A stretch of DNA of 64,000 nt from Phocoena phocoena. Lineage: Eukaryota; Chordata; Mammalia; Artiodactyla; Phocoenidae. The stretch is from the NCBI RefSeq assembly GCF_963924675.1, contig NC_089232.1, positions 43,006,522-43,070,521 on the forward strand, given 5' to 3'. Position numbers and translations under genes: made by a program. Numbering within the stretch: position 1 is the stretch's first letter; the number at the start of each line of letters is the position of its first letter. Below are positions 23,886 to 34,657 of this stretch, piece after piece. A model generated the notes under the pieces. It was not told where the DNA came from and did no database searches. It saw only the letters and a list, made by a program, of their open reading frames with translations.

Positions 23886-24279
23886 AAGTTATTGGTATAA
23901 ACTTTAGTTCACAGAAATTAGGTACTTTATTTCCTAACGAAGTTTGGGGAATTTAATATACTTACCTTATCTAAAGCCTTAAGGCAAATCCCATTTATGT
24001 ATAAAGAGTGTTTAACAAACTAGCTTGATTCAAATGATTATCGAGTATTAGTATTAACCTGCCCTTCTTCATTTCTCTCAGAATTTTTATTATATATGAC
24101 TTTTCCAAGTTCAAGTTTAAAGTCAAAATTAAAAACTGGAAACGAAGCAAGAGGCATTGGACTTGGGTATTATCTCATCTAGTTTTTAGCTTTGGGAAAT
24201 TATTTAATATCTTAAGCATCGTTTTTACTAATGTATTAAACAAAAATATTGCCAGACTTTGTGTGAACTTTATTCGAGG
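23886..24279. other. No recognised feature
   Basis: AT-rich sequence between a possible hAT relic and a TG microsatellite. Confidence 0.4.
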
Positions 24280-24343
24280 GGTGTGGTGTGTGTGTGTCTC
24301 TGTGTGTGTGTGTGTGTCTCTGTGTGTGTGTGTGTGTGTGTGC
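24280..24343 (+). repeat. Interrupted (TG)n microsatellite
   Basis: TG units interrupted twice by 'tctctg'. The antisense frame at 24175-24372 with a Thr-His run is an artefact of this repeat. Confidence 0.97.
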
Positions 24344-24644
24344 CTACTCAGTGTTAGCTGCACAGAAGTCATACACTAAGTGTTTTACTTTCTTAGTTGA
24401 CATTTTATTAAAAGAATGATTAGCATCATACTTCTTTTACTTCTCAGTACCCTCTTTGCATGACAGGTTGCCTGGTGGCACTGTGTTTAGTATTTAATTA
24501 GTGGTGCATAACTGTTTACAATTTCTTTCTATAAACTAATAAAATACTTGTGTTAATGTATCTTGAGTTTCTATCAGATTATCCATACAATGGTAGCACT
24601 TTCTTGAATTCTTCTAAAAAACATACCTAGATGTGTAATGGTGT

Positions 24645-24790
24645 TCATTCATTTGACAAATACTCATTAAATGCGTACTATGTCTCAGGCACCGTTCTTG
24701 TTTCTGGAGAGTATAGTAGTAAATAAAAGAGCCAAGTCCCTGATTTTTGAGAGATTAAATTCCAGTAGTTGGAGATAGTGTGAATGGAAA
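24645..24790 (-). mobile_element. L2 LINE 3'-end fragment (antisense)
   Basis: 'cattcatttgacaaatactcattaaatgcgtactatgtctcaggcacc' and 'gagccaagtccctgattttt' are reversed L2 3' sequence. Confidence 0.65.
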
Positions 24791-25495
24791 ACTTATTCAC
24801 ATAAGACTCATGGAATCTAAGCTCAGACCTACTACAAGTATCTTAAATTTGGCCACTGACTTGCCTTTTTATTAAACTAATATTTCTAGCATCAGAAAAG
24901 AATTATGTAAATGTATTCACTTTGGTTCTGTTCAGCACAGCACTGGATAAACAAATAGAAAGTAAATCTGTCCAATCAGGCTACATTGACATTGAAGGTG
25001 TATTGTTTACAAAATAGTAGGTGGGAGAAAGAGCAAAGCTTTTTAGGGGGCACTGCTTGAAATAATGGGAAGAGGTAGAAAGATTTTCCAGTCTCCAGCC
25101 CTGAAACCCTAGAGCCAAGGGTGAGGAGGGGGGGTTAGATTCTGTGAAGGTCCAGCATTACTATGAAGGATCCTATGGGGACAAGACCATTATAACATGG
25201 GAATAATATCTAAGTTGTCACCAGTGGAGACCCACTACAGCAAGTCAGAAAAACAGTCATGAAATAAATTGCCAAGCTTTTTAGCTGAAAATACAAATAA
25301 ACCAAAATTTAACAAATGAAGAAGTGAGGCCTAGAAGAAAAGCGGAGAATTAGATTTAGGCGTGAAATGTGGTGGCTAGGAAAAACTCTGGCAAATATTG
25401 CTTCAGATTGCTGTGTCCTTTTGAGCCACTTACGCCTGACTGGGGCAAGGCTTTAAGAAGAATTTCTAGCTGGATAAGGAAGGGGAAGGGAATTG
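24791..25495. other. No recognised feature
   Basis: Mixed sequence; no coding frame, no named repeat. Confidence 0.4.
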
Positions 25496-25499
25496 TTAT

Positions 25500-25685
25500 T
25501 CAAGGCTGTTCAGTAATATGTGTTTTATACATGTCATTTTAGTCAATCTGTATCCCTTATTTTAAGTGGAAAACCAAGTTTATAAAGACTGTGACTTAGC
25601 CAGAGTCCTACCAAGTTAGTAGTAGAAACTATTAACAAAATGATCTTCTGACTTGCAGCCAAGTATTATTTTACCACCTCCTCTA
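25500..25685 (-). mobile_element. MIR SINE fragment (antisense)
   Basis: 'gtggaaaaccaagtttataaagactgtgacttagccagagtcctaccaagttagtag' is the reversed MIR core in order. Diverged. Confidence 0.5.
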
Positions 25686-25765
25686 TAAGTCACCTAGCTC
25701 CCTTTCAGAAGGATTCCACCATCCACTGTATTCTTCTTCCAGGTGAGGCCATGAATCATTTCAAT

Positions 25766-25806
25766 TCCATTTTATTTTATTTTTATTTTATTTTATTTTA
25801 TTTTTC
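25766..25806 (+). repeat. (ATTTT)n simple repeat
   Basis: About eight 'attttt/atttt' units. May be the remains of a reversed A-rich retrotransposon tail. Confidence 0.9.
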
Positions 25807-26258
25807 TTTTCTATGCTAACACCAAGTCCTGCTTAGAAAAAAAAATGCAAAACATACATGACTCATCTATACCCAGTGTGTAACTGTATTATTACAAATG
25901 TAAGCTTTTCATCTATATTAAAATACTTACTAACAAACCGCTAGAGTCAAAGCAAAGTATCTGTATCTAATAAGATGTGCAGTTATGCGCAAGAACAGAC
26001 ACATTTCCTAAGCTTAATTTTCGGAACTGGAAAAACTAAACTCATAATGGCAATGTGTTGAATATAAGTATTGCAATCTTTATTTCTCACCCTTGTTTCA
26101 GCAAAGAATTTGATGATGTTTCTCCCTTATGAAAAGAAAGACTTCTCTGATAGGATTATTAATGAGTTGTTATATGAGGGAAGAACATGGTGGGGGCGGG
26201 TGGGAGGAGAATTCTAGGAAAAGTGAACAAAGGTCAGTGCCTGTGCAAAGATTCTGTG
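25807..26258. other. No recognised feature
   Basis: AT-rich sequence up to the hAT element. The 102-codon open frame starting at 26129 runs into the G-run of that element and is a composition artefact. Confidence 0.45.
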
Positions 26259-26552
26259 GTGTAAGGCAGCGGTCCCCAACCTTTCTGGCATCAGGGACCG
26301 GTTTTGTGGAAGATAGTTTTTCCACGGCCGGGGAGGGGGGAGGGTGGGTGATGATTCAAGCAGTAATGCGAGCGACGGGGGGCGGGGGGGGGGGGGGGGG
26401 GGATGGTTCAGGTGGTAATGTGAGCGATGGGGAGTGATGGGAGTGGCAGATGAAGCTTCGCTTGCTCGCCTCCTGCTGTGCGGCCCGGTTCCTAACAGTC
26501 TGCGGACTGCTACCGGTCCGCGGCCTGGGGGTTCGGGACCCCTGGTGTAAGG
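26259..26552. mobile_element. Short hAT-type DNA transposon with exact 8-bp duplication
   Basis: The body at 26267-26544 (278 bp) has ends CAGCGGTCCCCAACC and, reversed, CAGGGGTCCCGAACC, an imperfect 15-bp inverted repeat. GTGTAAGG is identical at 26259-26266 and 26545-26552, as expected for hAT insertion. It has no transposase frame, so it is non-autonomous. Internally two about 31-bp copies (near 26350 and 26402, each 'gatgRttcaRgYRgtaatgYgagcgaYgggg') flank a run of 19 G at 26384-26402. I do not assign a family name. Confidence 0.9.
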
Positions 26553-27480
26553 GACATCAATTATTTAAGAACTTAAAATAGCCAGAGTGACTAGAACGCA
26601 GAGAACTGAGAGGACCATGATGTTAAGATGAGGAATGGTAGCATGACCTTATAGGACCTGGAAGACCATGGAAAGACTTGTGGTCTTCCTTGGAAACTCA
26701 GTAGGAAGCCAGTGGATTATTTTAATAAAGAGGTGATTGTAAGATCTCATAAAGTTAGGTTCATAATTTTTAAATAACTGTCTATAGGTGGAACTGTCTA
26801 TAGTTTCTGGAAGGGGATAAGAGTAGACATAGGAAGGCAAGTTAAACGTAAATTGGTCCAAAAAAATGTTTAAATTAAAAAAAATTTAAAAAGGCTGTGC
26901 AATAGGGTAGGTGAGGGATTGTGGTGGCTTTCAATAGGGTGGTAGAAGTGGAAGAAGAAAGGAACAGAGGTGGCATAAATTCTGGAGCAAGAGCCATCAG
27001 GATGGGCTACTGGATTGGACTTGAAGGGGAAAAAGAACTCCAAAATACCTCGTGGGTTTCTGACTTGTATAATTGATAGTTGTTGATTGAAGTTGATAGT
27101 AGTCACGGATGTAGAGAACACTAAGAAAGAGAAGAGCAGTTTTGGATATGGGTCATTAACTTATCCCAGAGATTGGAATGTATAGTCCTAGAGTTCAGAA
27201 GAATGGTCTAGCATGGAGATAAAATTTTGAGACTCATCAGTGCATGAGTGGTAATCAGAGCCTTCAGTGAAGATGAGATTCCATGGAGAGAAAAGTTTTG
27301 AATGGTAAAAGAGGAGGGCTAAGTCTGAGTTTTTAATTACCCAGAGAGTACAAGGGGACGAGTCTGTAAAACTGATAAAGGAGAGCATAACATCAACTAT
27401 ATCAATGAAAGAGAATCTTATAAGTGACAAAGGTTAGCAGTATTGAATCCTACCGAGAAGTCAAGAAAAATAAAGACTGT
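26553..27480 (-). mobile_element. L2 LINE fragment (antisense)
   Basis: In order: 'ggacctggaagaccatggaaagacttgtgg', 'ggaagccagtggattattttaataaagaggtg', 'gtggtggctttcaatagggtggtagaagtgg', 'gggctactggattggacttg'. These are the reverse of L2 ORF2 C-terminal and 3' sequence. All frames broken. Confidence 0.6.
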
Positions 27481-28300
27481 AAAATGGCAACTTCCTACAA
27501 ATAGTATATGTAATTAAGCAGGCAGCCAAAATGATCTGTCGTTCATGTCAGAGTGTTAGAGTGCTTTATTCCACACTTGTTTAATGGTAAAGAGAGGGTA
27601 AGTATATTTGTGTGCAGAACATTCTGAAGCATCATCAATTTTCTGGGGCAAATGTGGGGACACAACTGGTGACCCTGAGAAACAATTCCAAGGAAAAGAG
27701 ACTAGAAAGTAGCCATGGAGGTACTGACTGGCCCTAGCACTAAATTAGATTTCTCCTGCTGTTTCCTTCTCAGCATGGTTTTCCATGGCAACCAAGTTTA
27801 AATGGTTCTGTTAGGTGAACAGGTCAATACCATTATAGCCATTTGTCTTATTACTCTTATTTGTCACTTTAGAAAGCCCACATTTTTGTTTGGGAGCCTA
27901 TTAAGATTTGGTCAAACTTCTTGTAATTGTTTCAAGTCAAAGCTTTTAAAAGTTCTTTTGCAAGCAAGGAAAAAAATATATCTTAAAACTAAATTTAAAT
28001 GACGAACAATTTTCACTATATATTGATAAGTTAGGGATCAAGTTTTGAATAGAAGAATATAATGAATTTTAAGCATAAAAACATATTATATCCTGCTGGA
28101 GAATACAAAGGGCTCGATTAAAAAGCTTTACAAATCAAATCATAATTAGAAGTAAAATACATGACTTTTTGAAGCTCAGCACACTCTTCTAAGTTTATTT
28201 TTCTTATTGAAGACAGTAGATATAAAATAATCAATGAATCATTAAACTCAAAATATAAACATGATTTTTTTTATTTATGAAAGATAGTAGTGCATTGATT
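27481..28300. other. No recognised feature
   Basis: AT-rich; no coding frame with domain support (66 codons at 27802-28002, no match recalled), no named repeat. Confidence 0.45.
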
Positions 28301-28319
28301 TTAATCTTCACATGTACTA

Positions 28320-28560
28320 CCTAATGCTTAAGAAAAAAACCCCGAAGTAATACTTTGACAATGTGGAGGTGGTTTTCCTAAAGTGACTTTAAACAATGGA
28401 GATGCAAATTACGTGATTGTTCATGCAAGCCTATAATAGGGCACTAAAAACTGGCACAGGTCCTTTTAGCCCATGTTCTTTGCTTTGTGTTCTGTGACGT
28501 GAGACATATTTTTTGCTGTCACTATTCACGTGCCAACAATTTGGGCTGAGTATTAAAATG
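28320..28560. promoter_or_regulatory. Candidate regulatory stretch: octamer, bZIP-like and E-box words
   Basis: A repeat-free stretch with ATGCAAAT (octamer) at 28402-28409 overlapping TTACGTGAT, TGACGTGAG at 28495-28503 and CACGTG at 28527-28532. The words are seen directly. A regulatory role is only an inference from their closeness; such words also occur by chance. Confidence 0.2.
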
Positions 28561-28941
28561 ATTTGGTTTTGAATTCTAGGTATGAAATAATTGTAAGGAT
28601 CCAAAAGTTGTTATAGTTGGAAAAAAATGCCTTTTTGACATCATTTATAGTTCTATTTGACATGAAAATGTCAATTTCAAAACCTGTTTAATTTTTAGTC
28701 TCAAGAAAAAAAACCAGGCTGAAATTAACAACCTTTAGAAATCACATGCAATTAATGCATCACAAAACTGAAAAATAATTAAAGCCTAATGATTGATTAA
28801 ATATTTACTTCAGTTCAGGGTTTCCTTTGATTAGCTTATGTTGATTTCTGGGAAAGATTATACAATTTGGGTTTATCTGTGCCCTGAGCTACTGATTATT
28901 GTGGATCACTTGTTCTGAGCATCATCTGAATTTGCAGATGA
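28561..28941. other. No recognised feature
   Basis: AT-rich, no repeat or coding signal. Confidence 0.4.
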
Positions 28942-29010
28942 TGCTCTTCTAGCATTTATGCTCTTCTAGCATTTATGACTAAAACTGCTCTTCTAGCATT
29001 TATGACTAAA
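28942..29010 (+). repeat. Short variable tandem repeat, three copies
   Basis: 'tgctcttctagcatttatg' begins at 28942, 28959 and 28986. The last two copies also share 'actaaa'. Spacings are 17 and 27 bases. Confidence 0.9.
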
Positions 29011-29254
29011 TAAGGTAGGATTGCTTGCTCACAGAAGCAAGCAATTTGGCACAAAATTTCTATTTTAAGCTAATGAATTCCACTTGGGACAACAGTGCTC
29101 TAAGTTTTACGGAGACCCAAACACTTGACCCATGAAAGATGTTTACATATTTTTTTGGTATATAAAATTTTATTCAATGAAAGATTCATTAAGTTCTGTA
29201 GTGCTTTACAATTTTCAAAAGTATGACACACATGATTTCTATAATCCCATAATA

Positions 29255-29347
29255 ACCCCTTTTTCCCTCTACCTCAGTATTTCCGCTCCCCCTCCCCTCT
29301 TCCCACTGATAACCACTAGTTTGTTCTCAAGATCTGTGAGTCGGCTT
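29255..29347 (-). mobile_element. 3' end of the older L1 (antisense), outer part
   Basis: 'ccctcccctcttcccactgataaccactagtttgttctcaagatctgtgag' is the reversed L1 3' UTR clause. It continues on the far side of the younger L1, at 34424-34496. The left edge is approximate. Confidence 0.65.
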
Positions 29348-29559
29348 CAGTTTTTCTTTTAATGTTTATTATTTATTTATTTTTCTTTCTTATTAGTCAT
29401 CAACCTTATACACATCAGTGTATACATGTCAATCCCAATCTCCCAATTCATCCCACCACCACCCCCACCCACCGCTTTCCCCCCTGTGGTGTCCATAGGT
29501 TTTTTCTCTACTTCTCTGTCTCAGTTTCTGCTCTAGAAACCAGTTCATCTGAACCACAT

Positions 29560-31788
29560 CTAAGTTGCACATATATGCATTAATAGACAATATTTGTTTT
29601 TCTCTTTCTGACTTACTTCACTCTGTATGACAGTCTCCAGATCCATCCACGTCTCTACAAATGATGCAATTTTGTTCCTTTTTATGGCTGAGTAATATTC
29701 CATTGTGTATATGTACCACAACTTCTTTATCCATTCGTCTGTCGATGGGCATTTAGGTTGCTTCCATGACCTGGCTGTTGTAAAGAATGCTGCAGTGAAC
29801 TTTGGCGTGCATGTGTCTTTTTGAATTATGATTTTCTCTGGGTATATGCCCAGTAGTGGGATTGCTGGGTCATATGGTAATTCTATTTTTGGTTCTTTAA
29901 GGAACCTCCATACTGTTCTCCATAGTGGCTGTATCAATTTACATTCCCACCAACAGTGCAAGAGGGTTCTCTTTTCTCCACACCGTCTCCAGCATTTGTT
30001 GTTTGTATATTTTCTGATGATGCCCATTCTAACTGGTATGAGGTGAGACCTCATTGTAGTTTTGATTTGCATTTCTCTGATAATTAGTGGTGTTGAGCAG
30101 GTTTTCATGTGCTTCTTGGCCATCTGTATGTCTTTTTTGGACGAATGTCTGTTTAGGTCTTCTGCCCATTTTTGGACTGGGTTGTTTGCTTTTTTAATAC
30201 TGAGCTGCCTGAGCTGTTTATATATTTTGGAGATTACTCCTTTGTCCGATGATTCATTTGCAAATATTTTCTCCCATTCTAAGGGCTGTCGTTTCATCTT
30301 GCTTATGGTTCCCTTTGCTGTGCAAAAGCTTTTAATCTTCATTAGGTCCCATTTGTTTGTTTTTAGTTCCATTACTCTAGGGGGTGGATCAAAAAAGATC
30401 TTGCTGTGATTTATGTCAAAGAGTGTTCTTCCTATGTTTTCCTTTAAGAGTTTTATAGTGCCCAGTCTTACATTTAGGTCTCTAATCCATTTCGAGTTTA
30501 TTTTTGTGTATGGTGTTAGGGAGTGTTCTAATTTCATTCTTTTACATGTAGCTGTCCAGTTTTCCCAGCACCACTTATTGAAGAGACTGTCTTTTCTCCA
30601 TTGTATATCCTTGCCTCCTTTGTCATAGATTAGTTGACCATAGGTGCATGGATTTATCTCTGGGCTTTCTATCCTGTTCCATTGATCTATATTTCTGTTT
30701 TTGTGCCAGTACCATATTGTCTTGAATACTGTAGTTTTGTAGTATAGTCTGGAGTCAGGGAGACTGATTCCTCCAGTTCCGTTTTTTCCCTTAACACTGC
30801 TTTGGCTATTTGGGGTCTTTTGTGTCTCCATGCATATTTTAAGATTTTTTGTTCTAGTTCTGTAAAAAAATGCCCTTGGTAATAGGATAGGGATTGCATT
30901 GAATCTGTAGATTGCTTTAGGTAGTATAGTCATTTTCACAATACTGATTCTTCCAATCTGAGAACATGGTATATCTCTCCATCTGTTGGTATCATCTTTA
31001 ATTTTTTTCATCAGTGTCTTATAGTTTTCTGCACACAGGTTTTTTGTCTCCCTAGGTAGGTTTATTCCTAGGTATTTTACTCCTTTTGTTGCAGTGGTAA
31101 ATGGGAGTGTTTCCTTACTTTCTCTTTCAGATATTTCATCATTAGTGTATAGGAATGCAAGATATTTCTGTGCATTAATTTTATATCCTGCAACTTTACC
31201 AAATTCATTGATTAGCTCTAGTAGTTTTCTGGTGGCATCTTTAGGATTTTCTATGTATAATATCATGTCATCTGCCAACAGTGACAGTTTTACTTCTTCT
31301 TTTCCAGTTTGTATTCCTTTTATTTCTTTTTCTTCTCTGATTGTCGTGGCTAGGACTTCCAAAACTATGTTGAATAATAGTGGTGAGAGTGGACATCCTT
31401 GTCTTCTTCCTGATCTTAGAGGAAATGCTTTCAGTTTTTCACCATTGAGAATGATGTTTGCTGTGGATTTGTCATATATGGCCTTTATTATGTTGATGTA
31501 GGTTCGCTCTATGCCCACTTTCTGGAGTGTTTTTATCATAAATGGGTGTTGAATGTTGTCAAAAGCTTTTTCTGCATCTATGGATATGATCCTATGGTTT
31601 TTATTCTTCACTTTGTTAACATGGTGTATCACATTGATTGATTTGCATATATTGAAGAATCCTTGCTTCTCTGGGATAAATTCCATTTGATCATGGTGTA
31701 TGATCCTTTTAATGTGTTGTTGGATTCTGTTTGCTAGTATTTTGTTGAGGATTTTTGCATCTATATTCATCAGTGATACTGGTCTCTA
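29560..31788 (-). pseudogene. L1 ORF2, reverse transcriptase to C-terminus (736-codon open part)
   Basis: L1 ORF2 protein nicks DNA and copies L1 RNA at the nick. This part holds the reverse transcriptase and the C-terminal region. From the Met at 31770, motif A is SIDAEKAFD (Asp65), motif [10 protein letters not shown] (residues 122-130) and motif C LADDMI (Asp167, Asp168), with Leu where L1 usually has Phe or Tyr. A C-x3-C-x7-H-x4-C cluster (Cys593, Cys597, His605, Cys610) lies near the end. The last residues LMHICAT fit the usual C-terminus. A TAG at 31786-31788 replaces a sense codon five codons before this Met and separates it from the rest of ORF2. Residues about 303-328 are out of the normal frame between two compensating one-base changes. 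Normal ORF2 is about 1,275 residues. Confidence 0.93.
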
Positions 31789-32858
31789 ATTTTCTGTTTT
31801 TGTAGTATCTTTGTCTGGTTTTGGTATCAGGGTGATGGTGGCCTCATAGAATGAGTTTGGGAGTTTTCCTTCCTCTGCAATTTTTTGTAAGACTTTGAGA
31901 AGAATGGGTGTTAGATCTTCTCTAAATGTTTTATAGAATTTCCTGTGAAGCCATCTGGTCCTGGACTTCTCTTTGTTTTGGAAGATTTTTAAATCACAGT
32001 TTCAATTTCATCACTTGTGATTGGTCTGTTTATATTTTCTATTTCTTCCTGGTTCAGTCTTGGAAGCTTATATCTTTCTAAGAATTTCTCTATTTCTTCC
32101 ACGTTGTCCATTTTTTTGGCATAAAGTTGCCTGTAGTAGTCTCTTAGGATGCTTTGTATTTCTGCAGTGTCTGTAACTTCTCCTTTTTCATTTCTAATTT
32201 TATTGATTTGAGTCCTCTCCCTCTTTTTCTTGATGAATCTGGCTAATGGTTTATCAATTTTATTTGTCTTCTCAAAGAACCAGCTTTTAGTTTTATTGCT
32301 CTTTGCTATTGTTTTCTTTGTGTCTATTTCATTTATTTCTGCTCTGATCTTTATGATTACTTTCCTTCTGCTAACTTTGGGTTTTGTTTGTTCTTATTTC
32401 TCTAGTTCCTTTAGGTGTAAGGTTAGATTGTTTATTTGAGATTTTTCTTGTTTCTTGAGGTGGGCTTGTATAGCTATAAACTTCCCTCTTAGAACTGCTT
32501 TTGCTGCATCCAAAGGTTGTGGATCGTCATGTTTTCATTGTCATTTGTCTCTAGGTATTTATTGACTTCCTCTTTGATTTCTTCAGTGATCTCTTGGTTA
32601 TTTAGTAACGTATTGTTTAGCCTCCATGTGTTTGTGTTTTTTGCCCTGTAATTCACTTCTAACCTCATAGCGTGTGGTCAGAAAAGATGTTTGTTATGAT
32701 TTCAATTTTCTTAAATTTACTGTGGCTTGATTTGTGACCCAAGATGTGATCTATCCTGGAGAATGTTCTATGCGCACTTGAGAAGAAAGTGTAATCTGCT
32801 GTTTTTGGATGGAATGTTCTATAAATATCAATTAAAGCTATCTGGTCTATTGTGTCAT
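31789..32858 (-). pseudogene. L1 ORF2 middle part, multiply broken
   Basis: Joins the endonuclease and reverse transcriptase segments. Recognisable pieces (end of the endonuclease domain, linker, the '[15 protein letters not shown]' stretch just before the reverse transcriptase) lie in changing frames with several stops. No open piece is long enough to list. It ends at the TAG at 31786-31788. Confidence 0.8.
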
Positions 32859-33359
32859 TTAAAGCTGTGTTTCCTTATTAATTTTCTGTTTGGATGATCT
32901 GTCCATTGGTGTAAGTGAGGTGTTAAAGTCCCCCACTATTATTGTGTCACTGTCAATTTCCTCTTTTAGAGCTATTAACAGTTGCCTTATGTATTGAGGT
33001 GCTCCTATGTTGGGTGCATATATATTTATAATTTTTATATATTCTTCTTGGATTGATCTCTTGATGATTATGTAGTGTCCTTCCTTGTCCCTTGTAACAG
33101 TCTTTATTTTAAAGTCTATTTTATCTGATATGAGAATTGCTATTCCAGCTTTCTTTTGATTTCCATTTTCATGGAATATCTTTTTCCATCCCCTCACTTT
33201 CAGTCTGTATGTGTCCCTAGGTCTGAAGTGGGTCTCTTGTAGACAGCATATATATGGGTCTTGTTTTTGTATCCATTCAGCAAGCCTGTGTCTTTTGGTT
33301 GGAGCATTTAATCCATTCATGTTTAAGGTAATTATCGATATGTATGTTCCTATTACCAT
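32859..33359 (-). pseudogene. L1 ORF2 endonuclease domain, N-terminal 166 codons
   Basis: The Met at 33359 fits the ORF2 start, 58 nt after the end of ORF1. The apurinic/apyrimidinic-endonuclease-like domain of L1 cuts target DNA at T-rich sites. Visible catalytic or metal-binding residues: Asn15 in LNMNGLN, Glu42 in LQETH, Tyr114 and Asn116 in INIYAPN, Asp144 and Asn146 in VGDFNTS. The frame stops after 'KETQL', where one base appears to be missing, so the later SDH-type part of the active site is lost from this frame. Ordinary L1 family features otherwise. Confidence 0.9.
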
Positions 33360-33417
33360 TTTCTTAATTGTTTTGGGTTTGTTTTTATAAGTCCTCTTCT
33401 TCTGTTGTGTTTCCCAC

Positions 33418-34322
33418 TTAGAGAAGTTCCTTTAGCATTTGTTGTAGAGCTGGTTTGGTGGTGCTGAATTCTCTTAGCTTTTGCTTGTCTGTAAAGTTTT
33501 TGATTTCTCCATGGAATCTGAATGAGATCCTTGCTGGGTAGAGTAATCTTGGTTGTAGGTTCTTCCCTTTCATCACTTTAAGTATATCATGCCACTCCCT
33601 TCTGGCTTGTAGAGTTTCTGCTGAGAAATCAGCTGTTAACCTTACGGTAGTTCCCTTGTATGTTATTTTTTGTTTTTCCCTTGCTACTTTCAGTAATTTT
33701 TCCTTGTCTTTAATTTTTGCCAATTTGATTACTACGTGTCTTGGTGTGTTTCTCCTTGGGTTTATCCTGCCGTTGACTCTGTGCGCTTCCTGGACTTGGG
33801 TGGCTATTTCCTTTCCCATGTTAGGGAAGTTTTCGACTATAATCTCTTTAGATATTTTCTCTGGTCCTTTCTCTGTCTCTTCTCCTTTTGGGACCCCTAT
33901 AATGTGAATGTTGTTGCATTTAATGTTGTCCCAGAGGTATCTTAGGCTCTCTTCATTTCTTTTCATTCTTTTTTCTTTATTCTGTTCCTCAGCAGTGAAT
34001 TCCACCATTCGGTCTTCCAGGTCGCTTATCCGTTCTTCTGCCTCAGTTATTCTGCTATTGATTCCTTCTTTTGTATTTTTCATTTCAGTTATTGTATTGC
34101 TCATCTCTGTTTGTTTGTTCTTTAATTCTTCTAGATCTTTGTTAAACGTTTCTTGCATCTTCTCGATCTTTGCCCCCATTCTTTTTCAGAGGTTCTGGGT
34201 CATATTCACTATCATTATTTGAATCCTTTTTCTGGAAGATTGCCCATCTCAATTACATTTAGTTGTTTTTCTGGGGTTTTATCTTGTTCCTTCATCTGGT
34301 ACATAGCCCTCTGCCTTTTCAT
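33418..34322 (-). pseudogene. L1 ORF1 (RNA-binding chaperone), broken near codon 36
   Basis: ORF1p is the trimeric RNA-binding protein that coats L1 RNA. The original start is probably the ATG at 34322-34320. That frame runs 35 codons and then meets TAA at 34217-34215. A frame one base away then runs 253 codons from the Met at 34179 to 33418. It contains a coiled coil (about residues 1-65, rich in E, K, I, L heptads; ITEAEERISDLEDR), an RRM-like domain beginning IHIIGVPKGEE (about 93-103), and a C-terminal domain with RLTADFSAETLQARREW and YPARISF. A one-base deletion near the stop explains the break. The usual length in this lineage is about 330 residues. Confidence 0.92.
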
Positions 34323-34423
34323 CTTGTCTATATTTCTGTGAATGTGGTTTTTGTTCCACAGGCTGCAGGATTGTAGTTCTTCTTGCTTCTCCTGTCTGCC
34401 CTCTGGTGGATGAGGCTATGTTC

Positions 34424-34496
34424 CATTTTTGTTTTATTCACTAGTTTGTTGTGTTTTTTAGATTCCACATATAAGCGATATCATGCAGTATATCTG
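34424..34496 (-). mobile_element. Older L1, 3' sense part (antisense strand), inner half
   Basis: Reversed, this reads 'atactgcatgatatcgcttatatgtggaatctaaaaaa', the L1 sequence that follows directly on the L1 position reached at 34775. It is the upstream half of the piece at 29255-29347, split by the younger L1. Confidence 0.8.
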
Positions 34497-34624
34497 AAAA
34501 AAACAAAAACAGTAATTCGAGAAGATATGTGTACCCCAATGTTCATTGCACCGTTATTTACAATTGTCAAGGTATGAACAGAACCTAAACGTCCATCAAC
34601 AGAGAAATGAATAAAGAATATGTG

Positions 34625-34657
<33 letters not shown>

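Larger units (their letters stand above)
29348..34439 (-). mobile_element. Near full-length L1 retrotransposon (antisense), 5' UTR mostly missing
   Basis: The body is about 29365-34423 (about 5.06 kb) on the minus strand. Order 5' to 3': about 100 nt of 5' UTR, ORF1 region (34322-33418), a 58-nt spacer, ORF2 region (33359-29560), then a 3' UTR ending near 29390 with an A-rich tail that reads on the plus strand as 'tttattatttatttattttt'. Probable target repeats are 'agtttttcttttaatg' at the left (29349-29364) and 'catttttgttttattc' at the right (34424-34439). They are alike but not identical, so single-base edges are uncertain. It is inserted in an older L1. ORF1 and ORF2 carry disabling changes (separate entries), so it is not competent for retrotransposition. 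Antisense plus-strand frames of 60-135 codons across it are shadows. Confidence 0.93.

Noticed and set aside
26129..26437. 102-codon plus-strand open frame with a glycine run
   Set aside because: The glycine run is the G-run of the hAT element; the frame crosses the element border and has no domain.
30062..34341. Several plus-strand frames of 60-135 codons
   Set aside because: Antisense shadows of L1 ORF1 and ORF2.
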